Source: OLB11 sp044234005 (GTDB taxonomy: Bacteria; Bacteroidota; Bacteroidia; Chitinophagales; Chitinophagaceae). From it: DNA of 11,058 nt. Below are positions 1-7,418 of the stretch, in pieces. The stretch covers positions 1 to 11,058 of the forward strand of contig JBIIJE010000090.1 of assembly GCA_044234005.1 (NCBI GenBank), given 5' to 3'. The notes under the pieces were generated by a model. It was not told the DNA's origin. It saw only the letters and a program-made list of their open reading frames with translations, and searched no databases. Each line of letters opens with the position of its first letter. Position 1 is the first letter of the stretch. A program made the position numbers and the translations under genes.

Positions 1-1952
1 GTCGCAGCGGCATCACCATCTATATCAGTTATGAGGTATCCTGATGCAAAATCATTGGCATCAGTTTCCCAAATTGAAAAATCGGCATTCGAAAGTGAAC
101 CGTCTTGATCAATATCGCCAGAGTAGAACGCCCAAACTGAACCAATAAATACTTGATTAGATCCAAACGCATCGCTGCTATTTTGATGAAATGCATAATT
201 GGATGGAGAATTACCCACAGTCACTAAGTTAGCGCTCCAAGTTTTAAGTGCATTTCTTGAAACTATAGAAATATAATAGCTACCACTTAAAGGAGGGAAA
301 GTGCAAATAGCTGTTCCATTTGTTTTTAGTCTTGCTGTGGTGGTTGCAATAATGCTATATGGGAAGCCGCTGTTATGCAAGTTTACTGTTATATCATCTA
401 CATCAGTGTTGTTGGTGTTTGCTACACCACCTACAAACATTGCAGGTACCATACTTGTTCCATTCGGGTCCATGAAACCTTCTATGAAGGCAGTAATATT
501 TAAAATGCTATTGCAAAGAGGTGTGTTGAGTGTTATAACCGATGTTTTTGTACAGTTATTCGCATCTTTTGCGGTCACCGTATATGTTTGTGGTGTGAGT
601 CCAGTAAAAGCACCTGTTGAATTACTTTGCGGCCCCAAAGGATTAATCGTATAATTCATGGCACCGATTCCACCACTTGCAGTAATATTTATCGTTCCGT
701 TGGTTGAACAAGAGGGTTGAACTATCGTTGGAGAATTAAAGTTGATTGTAGTTGGTTGCGTCATTGTTGCCGTTGTCGAACGTGTACAATTGTTAGCATC
801 TGCAACTGTAATAGTGTAAGGCTGTGCAGTTAAACCAGTAAATGAACCCGTTGTATTCGATTGCGGTCCTAATGGGGAAATGGTATAAGTTTTAGTACCT
901 GTACCATTGTTTGCGGTGACTGAAATTGAACCTGTACCACCATTGCATGCCGGTGGTGTAATTGTTGGGACAGTAAAGGCAAGTAATGTTGGTTGTGTAA
1001 TATTAATGGTAGTAGTTCGAGTACATAAGTTCGCATCACGCACAGTTACTGTATATGTGCTTGCTAGATTACCTGCAAATGTTGGAGAGGCCTGAAAAGT
1101 ACCTGTATTTAATCTATAATTATAAGCACCGGTGCCGCCTGTTGCGCTCGCAGTTATGGTTGATGTACCTCCATTACAGGCTATTGCCGATGCTGAGGCG
1201 GCGGGTACAATCAAGGAAGGTTGTGCTAATGTGGCAACGGTACTTGAAGTTGCATTGTTTGCATCTTTTACTGTTATTGTATAAGTCCCAGCACTATTAT
1301 TTGTAAAAATGTTTGATGCTTGGAAAGCTGCTGAATTTCGCTGATAAGTATATGGTGGAACTCCACCAACTCCTGTTGCAGAAATAGTCGCTGTTCCGCC
1401 ATTACAAGTTATTGGGTTTAATCCTGCTGTTACTGCAAGAGCTTGTCCATTTTTAATAATGGAAGTGCTTGTTTGATTCCATTGATCACCCGACGTACCA
1501 TTGTTTCCATTTGTAGCATTGCCAGCAACAAAAAACGAAACATTGCTATTTCCAGTTGCAGGTGCGGTCCAGTTAAATGTCCAAGTTGCTGTACCAGCTA
1601 CGGGAACTTTTCTTGCAGTGTGTCTTATTTCAGTGGTTCCGTTTAAGGCAGTTCCCGCAACAGCGGTAAAAGCACCTGAAGTTGTAGTCATATTAAATCC
1701 GTCGCCTAACCCTGCAGCTCCACCAGAAACAATAACAGTATTTGTTACCGAAACCGTTATTGGATATACTGTTCCATTTGTATATCCGCCAGCGGGCAAG
1801 CCAGTAATACTAACAAGCGTATTGCTCGAAGCTGCGCCATGACAGGAACAACCCGAAACACTTACACCATTGATGCCACCGCTACTAGAGGTAAGGGTTA
1901 CGTACAATACAAAACATAAAAGGGGTAACAAAATAAAGTATTTCTTGTTCAT
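1..1952 (-). CDS. Secreted multidomain adhesin-like protein: choice-of-anchor V domain + SprB repeats + dockerin-like module (3' partial)
   Basis: The minus-strand frame stays open from an ATG at 1952 to base 3 without a stop (650 complete codons), so the C-terminus is cut off by the window. Residues 1-~22 are a signal peptide (MNKKYFILLPLLCF...). Residues ~25-165 resemble the choice-of-anchor V/Reeler-like domain, opening with GCSCHG (Cys35, Cys37, His38) and ending around FFVAGNATNGN. Four SprB-type repeats start at Cys183, Cys259, Cys336 and Cys415, with conserved CNGGT, TYT(I/V)T and DAN(N)CT signatures. Cys480 to about residue 610 is a beta-sandwich module seen in Bacteroidota secreted proteins (IEGFMDPNGTSMVP, DVDDITVNLHN, TWSANLVTVG). 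Residues 612-650 carry paired Ca-binding-like loops (GDIDQDGSLSNADF and DIDGDA). In proteins I know with this module it lies close to the C-terminus, so probably only a few dozen residues are missing. Likely role: exported, calcium-stabilised surface adhesin or matrix protein. Export by T9SS is inferred; any sorting tail would lie outside the window. Upstream, TATACTTTG (1981-1989) is a near match to the -7 promoter element with one extra spacer base. Confidence 0.9.
   Translation of the reverse strand, partial: MNKKYFILLPLLCFVLYVTLTSSSGGINGVSVSGCSCHGAASSNTLVSITGLPAGGYTNGTVYPITVSVTNTVIVSGGAAGLGDGFNMTTTSGAFTAVAGTALNGTTEIRHTARKVPVAGTATWTFNWTAPATGNSNVSFFVAGNATNGNNGTSGDQWNQTSTSIIKNGQALAVTAGLNPITCNGGTATISATGVGGVPPYTYQRNSAAFQASNIFTNNSAGTYTITVKDANNATSSTVATLAQPSLIVPAASASAIACNGGTSTITASATGGTGAYNYRLNTGTFQASPTFAGNLASTYTVTVRDANLCTRTTTINITQPTLLAFTVPTITPPACNGGTGSISVTANNGTGTKTYTISPLGPQSNTTGSFTGLTAQPYTITVADANNCTRSTTATMTQPTTINFNSPTIVQPSCSTNGTINITASGGIGAMNYTINPLGPQSNSTGAFTGLTPQTYTVTAKDANNCTKTSVITLNTPLCNSILNITAFIEGFMDPNGTSMVPAMFVGGVANTNNTDVDDITVNLHNSGFPYSIIATTTARLKTNGTAICTFPPLSGSYYISIVSRNALKTWSANLVTVGNSPSNYAFHQNSSDAFGSNQVFIGSVWAFYSGDIDQDGSLSNADFSIWETDANDFASGYLITDIDGDAAA
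516..1406 (-). repeat. Four tandem SprB-type adhesin repeats
   Basis: Repeat starts, marked by the leading Cys codon, lie at 1406, 1178, 947 and 710, giving periods of 76, 77 and 79 codons; the fourth ends at 516. Each has the pattern C-N-G-G-T/S, a TITA/ISVTA strand, a central aromatic Y-T-Y or Y-T-I segment, TYT(I/V)TV and D-A-N. Repeats 3 and 4 share a P-L-G-P-Q-S-N insert absent from 1 and 2. Repeat 4 replaces CNGGT with CSTNGT, and repeat 1 ends DANNAT rather than DANxCT, so it lacks the second cysteine. The family is named for the Flavobacterium SprB gliding adhesin, but the repeat is widespread in Bacteroidota surface proteins and does not by itself show gliding. Confidence 0.85.
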
Positions 1953-1996
1953 AGCTTTGAGTGTTCAAAAATTTAAAAGCCAAAGTATAAAAAATA

Positions 1997-2021
1997 TGTT
2001 AAAACACATAATGCTTTAACA
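1997..2021 (-). terminator. Weak AT-rich hairpin downstream of the aminotransferase
   Basis: A perfect 7-bp inverted repeat, TGTTAAA (1997-2003) and TTTAACA (2015-2021), with an 11-base loop, lies in the 114-base gap between the aminotransferase stop and the start of the downstream minus-strand adhesin gene. On the minus strand it is followed within a few bases by a run of six T, as expected of an intrinsic terminator. The stem is almost pure A/T and therefore weak, so readthrough is plausible. Confidence 0.3.
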
Positions 2022-2066
2022 AAAAATACCCACCGATTAGATAAATTAGTACAAAAGTTATAAATC

Positions 2067-3257
2067 TTAATTAACGTATTCGGCTAATGCTTTTTCGAGA
2101 CAATCCATGGCTGCATTTATATCGACCGTATTCAATACATAAGCAAAGCGAACTTCGTTTAAGCCTAAACCTTTGGTGGCATAAAAACCTGCTGCGGGTG
2201 CCATCATTACGGTTTGATTATTGTAAGAGAAATGTTCGAGTAGCCATTGGCAAAATTTTTCAGCATTATCTACCGGCAATTTTGCCATCGCATAAAATGC
2301 ACCCTTAGGGGTTGGACAAATTACACCTGGAATTTTATTAAGTCGATTCACTAGTACATCTCTTCTTCTGAGATATTCCGCTTTCACTTCTTCGAAATAA
2401 TCAAGTGGCAAATCTACCGCGGCTTCACCTGCAATTTGAGCAAAGCTTGGTGGACTTAATCTTGCTTGGGCAAACTTCATAGCCGCATCATATACCGATT
2501 TGTTTTTTGTAACGAATGCACCGATTCTGCCACCACAAGCACTATATCGTTTCGATATTGTATCCATTAAAATTACATGCTCATCAAGTCCTTCTAAATT
2601 CATAGCTGAAATAAACTTTTCGCCATCGTAACAAAATTCTCGATATGCTTCATCTGACAATAAATACAAATTATGTTTGATGCATAAATCCCGCAATACA
2701 TTCATTTCTGCTTGTGAATACAAATAACCAGTAGGATTATTCGGATTACATATCATTATGGCTTTTGTTCGGGCAGTAATATTTTTTTCAAAATCTTCTA
2801 TTGGGGGCAACTTAAATCCATCTTGTATACTCGAAGAAATAGGTTTGATGTTGACTTGTGCCGCAACAGCGAAACCATTATAATTCGCATAAAAAGGTTC
2901 AGGAATAATAATTTCATCGCCTGGATCTAAACAGCACATCATAGCGAAAAGAATTGCCTCGCTGCCGCCTGTAGTAACTATAATTTGATTTGAAGTAAGA
3001 TCAATGTCAAAGCGTTTGTAATACTCAGTGAGTTTATTTCGATACGATTCAAACCCTGCACTGTGACTGTATTCTAATACGGTCATATTGCAATTTCGAA
3101 CGGCATCCAAGACTGGCTTAGGTGTTACAATATCTGGTTGCCCGATATTTAAATGAAAGACTTTAATTCCTCTTTTTTTTGCAGCTTCAGCAAACGGAAC
3201 TAATTTTCGAATTGGAGAGGGTGGCATTACTTCACCACGATGTGATATTGTTGGCAT
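2067..3257 (-). CDS. Pyridoxal phosphate-dependent aminotransferase (class I/II, aspartate aminotransferase-like)
   Basis: This 396-residue protein is a full-length fold-type I aminotransferase, which moves an amino group between an amino acid and a 2-oxo acid in the cytoplasm. Visible landmarks in order: HLNIGQPDIVTP (35-46) at the N-terminal substrate loop; TTGGSEA (95-101), the cofactor phosphate loop; NPNNPTG (171-177), whose second Asn contacts the PLP ring; SDEAY (201-205) with Asp202 and Tyr205; DTISKRYSACGGRIG (232-246) with the Schiff-base Lys236 and phosphate-binding Arg244; and NEVRFAY (367-373) with Arg370, the expected alpha-carboxylate ligand. SKRYSxCGxRIG followed by KFAQARLSPP marks a subfamily distinct from classical AspC, which has TGWRIG here. 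The amino-acid substrate cannot be read from sequence; annotation as AspC would be a guess. The ATG at 3257 gives a normal N-terminus. It is divergent from the T9SS gene, and I find no good -7 promoter match in the 108-base gap. Length and motifs are intact. Confidence 0.95.
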   Translation of the reverse strand: MPTISHRGEVMPPSPIRKLVPFAEAAKKRGIKVFHLNIGQPDIVTPKPVLDAVRNCNMTVLEYSHSAGFESYRNKLTEYYKRFDIDLTSNQIIVTTGGSEAILFAMMCCLDPGDEIIIPEPFYANYNGFAVAAQVNIKPISSSIQDGFKLPPIEDFEKNITARTKAIMICNPNNPTGYLYSQAEMNVLRDLCIKHNLYLLSDEAYREFCYDGEKFISAMNLEGLDEHVILMDTISKRYSACGGRIGAFVTKNKSVYDAAMKFAQARLSPPSFAQIAGEAAVDLPLDYFEEVKAEYLRRRDVLVNRLNKIPGVICPTPKGAFYAMAKLPVDNAEKFCQWLLEHFSYNNQTVMMAPAAGFYATKGLGLNEVRFAYVLNTVDINAAMDCLEKALAEYVN

Positions 3258-3365
3258 AATGCTAAAGTATTAAAAACTGATGAGAGTATAATTTTATTTT
3301 TTTGAAACTTGCCTAACCTCGAAATATTATTTCACGTCTAAGTTCTCAAATAAACTTTTTTCTTT

Positions 3366-4922
3366 ATGAAATACGCTCTGCTACTTACTCTGTTTGTTAT
3401 GTATAACATAAATCTTTTCGCACAAACAAATGCAGTGATAGCCTTTGGAGATTCTACGCTGCAAGCCTCGTCTGATCGTGGGCTGATAGATGCAGCAGGT
3501 AATCATGTAATGATTGGAAGGGCGTTTTTACAAAATGTTGAGAATCCAATTGTAAGTCTTTTTAACGCAAATTATGCACATCAGTGGGCTTTTGCGCTCA
3601 ATGAGACTGGTTTAGTAGGAAGTAAAGTAGTTCAAGTATCAAATAGTGAATATGTGACATCATTTAGCACAGGAGTGAGTTCAATACTTTTTAAATTTAA
3701 TTCACAAGGAAATATTATTTGGTATAAAAAGACAAGCGATTCGCATTCGATTGAGGGCTTAGTAGCAGATAGCTATGGCAATGTGTATGCAGCTGGTAAT
3801 AAATCGGCAGACATGACCTTGTACAAATTTTCAATTACAGGTGTATTAATTTGGGCTAAGAAATTTAACATGGGTTCTAATTATTTTTTTGGTCGTGGAC
3901 TTGAATTAACAGATGACGGCAACTTGCTTTTAGTTGGATCTGGCACTTATGTCAATACCACTTCAACTAAGAATAAAATAGGCATATTAAAACTTTCATT
4001 AGATGGAGATATTGTTTGGCAAAATACTTTAAGCTGCTCGAGCATCAGTATGGTGGCAAACGGTGTTGCAAAATCGAATTCAAAAGACAGATATTTAATT
4101 GCAGGTTACGCAGCAAACATGTCTAATATTTCTACATCCGATGCGTTAAGTGTTCTTATTGATAGTGGTGGTAATTATATCAATAATACTAAGTTATCCT
4201 ATCTATATTGGGATCAATTTTATGATGTTATTCCTGCGCTGGAAAGTGGATTTATACTATCGGGTTTGTGCAAGCCCCATGAAACTTGTGGAGGAAATGG
4301 TATTATTGTTAGAATGTCGAATAATAACGATACCCTTAAAACAAAAACGTATGGCGAGCAGGCAGGTGTTGGGGTTCTGTTTTTTGATTTACATCCTCGC
4401 CCGCAAGGTTATGCCGCTTTTGGTGCAGGATCACATTTCGGATATTGGAATGGAGGTTATGAAATGGAATGTGTGAAGTTTGATAATTCATTAGAATTAG
4501 GCTGCGGCGATTATAATCAAGCACTAAGCCAATCATCTTTAACGATTACAGAAGTGCGCACAGGTATTATTTCGGGTAATATAACACCAACCTTTACCAC
4601 CACTTACACGAAAACAAATGTAAACATGAAATCAGCCGATGTGTGCAATAATGTGGTGCTTTCTAATACTAAATTTGAGGAAATCAACTTCTCTCTATAT
4701 CCTAACCCTGCTTCTGAGCAAATTACGATTCAACCAAGTGGTGATACGAAAATAACATCGATGAAACTATTTAATTTAGCAGGCCAACAATGCGTGCATG
4801 AAATGCCGAATTCGTCTTCAAAACAAGTTCTCCTAACACGCTACTTGCCAAGAGGAATTTACATCATTGAATTGAAAGATGAGCGTGGTAATATATCAAG
4901 AAAAAAGCTTGTGTTGGAATAA
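3366..4922 (+). CDS. Secreted propeller-like protein with T9SS type A sorting domain
   Basis: 518 residues. Residues 1-20 form a signal peptide with likely cleavage after LFA or LFAQ. The middle (about 75-375) contains loosely repeated strands of the type 'hydrophobic strand, Gly-x-x-x-W' centred on Trp119, Trp163 and Trp218, alternating with phrases such as DSYGNVYAAG and TDDGNLLLVG. That pattern fits a beta-propeller (SBBP/Kelch-like) fold, though I cannot assign a precise family. Residues ~437-518 are a clear type IX sorting domain: FSLYPNPAS (YPNP at 445-448), a central MKLFNLAGQ strand, LPRGIYIIEL, and a closing KKLVLE. Such domains direct export through the outer-membrane T9SS and are normally cleaved, leaving the protein secreted or attached to surface polysaccharide. 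No catalytic motif is evident, so enzymatic function is unknown. It is transcribed alone: divergent from the aminotransferase, convergent with metK, and ended by a hairpin that includes its stop codon. Confidence 0.93.
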   Translation: MKYALLLTLFVMYNINLFAQTNAVIAFGDSTLQASSDRGLIDAAGNHVMIGRAFLQNVENPIVSLFNANYAHQWAFALNETGLVGSKVVQVSNSEYVTSFSTGVSSILFKFNSQGNIIWYKKTSDSHSIEGLVADSYGNVYAAGNKSADMTLYKFSITGVLIWAKKFNMGSNYFFGRGLELTDDGNLLLVGSGTYVNTTSTKNKIGILKLSLDGDIVWQNTLSCSSISMVANGVAKSNSKDRYLIAGYAANMSNISTSDALSVLIDSGGNYINNTKLSYLYWDQFYDVIPALESGFILSGLCKPHETCGGNGIIVRMSNNNDTLKTKTYGEQAGVGVLFFDLHPRPQGYAAFGAGSHFGYWNGGYEMECVKFDNSLELGCGDYNQALSQSSLTITEVRTGIISGNITPTFTTTYTKTNVNMKSADVCNNVVLSNTKFEEINFSLYPNPASEQITIQPSGDTKITSMKLFNLAGQQCVHEMPNSSSKQVLLTRYLPRGIYIIELKDERGNISRKKLVLE

Positions 4923-4933
4923 CACAAGCTTTT
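4903..4933. terminator. Bidirectional intrinsic terminator between the T9SS gene and metK
   Basis: A perfect 13-bp inverted repeat: AAAAGCTTGTGTT (4903-4915), loop GGAAT (4916-4920), AACACAAGCTTTT (4921-4933). It covers the last codons and the TAA stop (4920-4922) of the plus-strand gene. On the minus strand the stem is followed by a T run (complement of the A run at 4901-4906), making a good terminator for metK, which ends 25 bases away. On the plus strand TTTT-CGATTTTT follows, so it can serve both convergent genes. Confidence 0.85.
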
Positions 4934-4958
4934 CGATTTTTAATTTTATGATATGCAA

Positions 4959-6236
4959 TTACAACTTAAATGCTTTTTTAACAGCATCTACATAATCTAA
5001 TTTTTCCCAAGTAAATAGTTCAACTTTTAGTTTTAATTCATTGGCTTTGCCCTTATTGAATATTTTAGTTACTTCTTGATTTTTTCTTCCCATATGACCG
5101 TAAGAAGCAGTCTCTAAATAAATAGGATTTCGTAATTTCAATCTTTGCTCAATCGCGTAGGGGCGCATGTCAAATATTTTTTCCACCATTCGAGCAATCT
5201 CACCATCTGTCATTTTTACTTTTGAAGTTCCATAGGTATTAATAAACAAACCACAAGGTTTAGCCACACCAATCGCATAAGATACTTGAACTAACACTTC
5301 ATCGCATAAGCCAGCTGCAACTAAATTTTTAGCAATATGACGAGTTGCATAAGCCGCACTTCTATCAACCTTACTTGGGTCTTTCCCGCTAAATGCACCA
5401 CCGCCATGTGCGCCTTTTCCTCCATAAGTATCTACTATAATCTTACGACCTGTTAAACCTGTATCACCATGGGGTCCTCCAATTACAAATTTTCCTGTAG
5501 GATTAATGTGATAGGTTATTTTGTCATTGAACAATTTTTGTAAATTAGGTTTCAATTGCTTCTTCACGCGAGGAATAATTGTACCTACAATATCTTCTTT
5601 AATCTTAGCTAACATCTTAGCGTCTTTGTCAAAATCATCATGTTGTGTTGATACAACAATGGTATCGATTCTTATCGGATTGTTGTTATCATCATACTCA
5701 ATAGTTACTTGACTTTTCGCATCTGGACGTAAATATTTTAGCTCTTTACCTGCGCGTCTTGTTTTTGATAATTCTTGTAATATTTTGTGTGCTAAGTCAA
5801 GTGCTAAGGGCATGTAATTTTCAGTCTCGCGGGTTGCATAGCCAAACATCATACCTTGATCGCCAGCACCTTGCGCATTGGCTAAAGTTTCAAAGTTTGC
5901 TTTTTTTACGCTTCTATCAACACCTTGATTAATATCTGAGCTTTGTTCGTGAATGGCAGAAAATACACCGCAAGAATTAGCCTCGAACATATATTCGGAT
6001 TTGGTGTAACCAATCTCTTTAATCACACCTCGGGCAATATCTTGTACATCTAAATAAGCTTTTGATTTTACTTCACCAGCTAGCACTACTTGTCCTGTAG
6101 TAACTAAGGTTTCGCAAGCCACTTTCGATTGTGGATCAAAGGCTAAAAAATGATCGATTAAGGCATCCGAAATTTGATCGGCTACTTTATCAGGGTGTCC
6201 TTCAGATACAGATTCGGAAGTAAATAAATACGGCAT
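4959..6236 (-). CDS. metK: S-adenosylmethionine synthetase (methionine adenosyltransferase)
   Basis: Makes S-adenosylmethionine from methionine and ATP with release of phosphate and pyrophosphate; cytoplasmic, normally essential, needing Mg2+ and K+. The 425-residue protein has the family signatures in order: SVSEGHPDKVADQISDA (9-25) with the active-site His14 and Asp16; HEQSSDINQGVD (96-107) at the methionine loop; the hexapeptide GAGDQG (123-128); GGPHGDTGLTGRK (253-265); and the glycine-rich phosphate loop GGGAFSGKDPSKVDR (278-292). It is longer than the ~384-residue E. coli enzyme because of extra sequence around 155-215 and near the C-terminus (KGKANELKLK), as seen in other Bacteroidota MetK proteins. 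The ATG at 6236 gives the standard MPYLFTSESVSEGHP start. A promoter match (6270-6302) predicts a short leader of roughly 25-30 bases, too short for a SAM riboswitch. It is monocistronic, divergent from the TPR lipoprotein gene. Confidence 0.98.
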   Translation of the reverse strand: MPYLFTSESVSEGHPDKVADQISDALIDHFLAFDPQSKVACETLVTTGQVVLAGEVKSKAYLDVQDIARGVIKEIGYTKSEYMFEANSCGVFSAIHEQSSDINQGVDRSVKKANFETLANAQGAGDQGMMFGYATRETENYMPLALDLAHKILQELSKTRRAGKELKYLRPDAKSQVTIEYDDNNNPIRIDTIVVSTQHDDFDKDAKMLAKIKEDIVGTIIPRVKKQLKPNLQKLFNDKITYHINPTGKFVIGGPHGDTGLTGRKIIVDTYGGKGAHGGGAFSGKDPSKVDRSAAYATRHIAKNLVAAGLCDEVLVQVSYAIGVAKPCGLFINTYGTSKVKMTDGEIARMVEKIFDMRPYAIEQRLKLRNPIYLETASYGHMGRKNQEVTKIFNKGKANELKLKVELFTWEKLDYVDAVKKAFKL

Positions 6237-6269
6237 AAATATTATATTTTATTTAATTTTTTGGAGAGG

Positions 6270-6302
6270 CAAATGTAATAACTATTGACAATTCAAGTAC
6301 AA
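6270..6302 (-). promoter_or_regulatory. Predicted Bacteroidota-type promoter for metK
   Basis: On the minus strand, TACATTTG (complement of 6270-6277) matches the Bacteroidota -7 consensus TAnnTTTG exactly. A TTG -33 element is available at the complement of 6300-6302 with 22-base spacing, within the reported 17-23 range; another TTG at 6294-6296 gives 16. Transcription would begin about 6263-6265, leaving a short, A/T-rich leader before the ATG at 6236. The consensus is established for Bacteroides and Flavobacterium; its use here is inferred. Confidence 0.5.
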
Positions 6303-6342
6303 ATGTTGAAAGAATATCTCAACTTGTTGAAATCTATGGTTA

Positions 6343-6368
6343 TTGGAATCGTTTTTTGAGTAGGTTTG
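6343..6368 (+). promoter_or_regulatory. Possible promoter for the TPR lipoprotein-rpe operon
   Basis: TAGGTTTG (6361-6368) is an exact match to TAnnTTTG. The nearest TTG (6343-6345) is only 15 bases upstream, shorter than usual, so the -33 element is poor. If used, transcription would begin about 6373-6376, within a few bases of the ATG at 6378, producing a nearly leaderless mRNA. It would also place the upstream in-frame TTG (6366) inside the promoter, which argues against that codon as the start. Confidence 0.35.
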
Positions 6369-6377
6369 CAGCAATTT

Positions 6378-7415
6378 ATGCAAAGCAAGAACGTGTTTAG
6401 CTGCAAATTAATTATAATACTGATGGGTATTGGGAGTTTACAATCTTGTGATTTTTTTTCAAAGAAACCTCCAACAGGCAAAGCAACTGAAGCTAGTAAG
6501 TCAAATGAAATTATCGACATCAGTAAACAAATAAATGAAAATCCAAAGGAATCTGGTTTGTATTTTAAACGGGGTAATAGATACAGATTATTAAAAGAAG
6601 ATTCCTTGGCTTTGTTAGATTATAAGAAAGCAATTTCTATAGACACAACACAAGCCAAATATTATAGTGCTTTGGCTGATTTGCTATTTGATCATAAAGA
6701 TGTTACAGGCAGTTTGACCTATATCCAGAAGGCGATTCAATTAGATCCTTTGGATGAGGTAGCTCATTTGAAAATGGCTCGTATGTTTTTATTTACTGAA
6801 GAATATTCGAAATCTTTTGTTGAAATAAATACCGTTTTGCGTAAAAATGTACATAATGCAGAAGCCTATTTTTTAAAAGGTATGTGTTACAAATATATGA
6901 AGGACACTTCACGGGCTATATCGAGTTGGCAAACAGCCGTTCAAACTGAACCCCGTTATGCCGAAGCCCATTTGCAATTGGCCTTGATACATGAAGCCCG
7001 AAAAGATCTCTTAGCATTAAATTATTATGAAAATGCATATCAAGCAGATACCTCAGATTTAGAACCTTTGTACGGTAAAGCTATGTTTTGGCAAAACCAG
7101 CATAATTATAAAGAAGCTAAAAGTATTTTTACTCGGATGATATTATTGGATAGAAATTATCCAAAGTCGTTTTATAATATGGGCTGGATGCTTATGCAAG
7201 AAGATTCTATCGAAAAGGCAATACGTCAATTTACCATAGCCATTGAGGTGCAACCCGATTATGCCGAAGCCTATTACAATCGAGGGATTTGCCAAGAGAT
7301 TCAAGAAAATTTTAATGCGGCTAAAATAGATTATGAACAAGCAGAAAATTTCAGGCCTGAATTGACAGGATTGAAAGCCGCACAAAATCGATTACAACAA
7401 AAAATGAACAAATAA
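6378..7415 (+). CDS. Tetratricopeptide repeat (TPR) lipoprotein
   Basis: A 345-residue protein from the ATG at 6378. The N-terminus has a short basic region, a hydrophobic stretch (KLIIILMGIG) and the lipobox S-L-Q-S-C with Cys24 as the probable lipidated residue, followed by D-F-F-S-K-K and a Pro/Thr/Lys/Ser linker. From about residue 59 to 328 it is almost entirely TPRs: I count eight units of 30-34 residues, several close to consensus, such as AEAYFLKGMCYKYM...AISSWQTAVQTEP, SFYNMGWMLMQ...AIRQFTIAIEVQPD and AEAYYNRGICQEI. TPRs form a superhelical scaffold for protein contacts; no enzymatic domain is present. An in-frame TTG at 6366 would add four residues but overlaps a promoter match and is less likely. 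It lies 3 bases upstream of rpe and is probably cotranscribed with it. Its partner and role are unknown; an envelope assembly or maintenance function is only a guess from family habits. Acidic +2 (Asp) would mean inner-membrane retention in E. coli, but that rule is not established for Bacteroidota. Confidence 0.9.
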   Translation: MQSKNVFSCKLIIILMGIGSLQSCDFFSKKPPTGKATEASKSNEIIDISKQINENPKESGLYFKRGNRYRLLKEDSLALLDYKKAISIDTTQAKYYSALADLLFDHKDVTGSLTYIQKAIQLDPLDEVAHLKMARMFLFTEEYSKSFVEINTVLRKNVHNAEAYFLKGMCYKYMKDTSRAISSWQTAVQTEPRYAEAHLQLALIHEARKDLLALNYYENAYQADTSDLEPLYGKAMFWQNQHNYKEAKSIFTRMILLDRNYPKSFYNMGWMLMQEDSIEKAIRQFTIAIEVQPDYAEAYYNRGICQEIQENFNAAKIDYEQAENFRPELTGLKAAQNRLQQKMNK

Positions 7416-7418
7416 ACT

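Noticed and set aside
301..1842. Several plus-strand open frames of 60-117 codons opposite the left-edge gene
   Set aside because: The minus strand carries one continuous 650-codon frame with signal peptide and repeated domains. The plus-strand frames are low-complexity antisense products of that repetitive coding sequence.
3258..3365. Promoters in the gap between the aminotransferase and the T9SS gene
   Set aside because: Two divergent promoters are expected here, but I found no TAnnTTTG match with suitable spacing on either strand, so none is annotated.
2067..6236. Methionine/SAM metabolic cluster (aminotransferase plus metK)
   Set aside because: The two genes are separated by an unrelated, oppositely oriented T9SS gene and have separate transcription units. 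Their proximity alone does not support a pathway.
6237..6377. SAM riboswitch upstream of metK
   Set aside because: The predicted leader is under about 30 bases, and I see no conserved SAM-I or SAM-II type helices in the 140-base gap.
6366..6377. TTG at 6366 as start of the TPR lipoprotein
   Set aside because: The ATG four codons downstream gives a normal lipoprotein signal, and the TTG lies inside an exact -7 promoter match.
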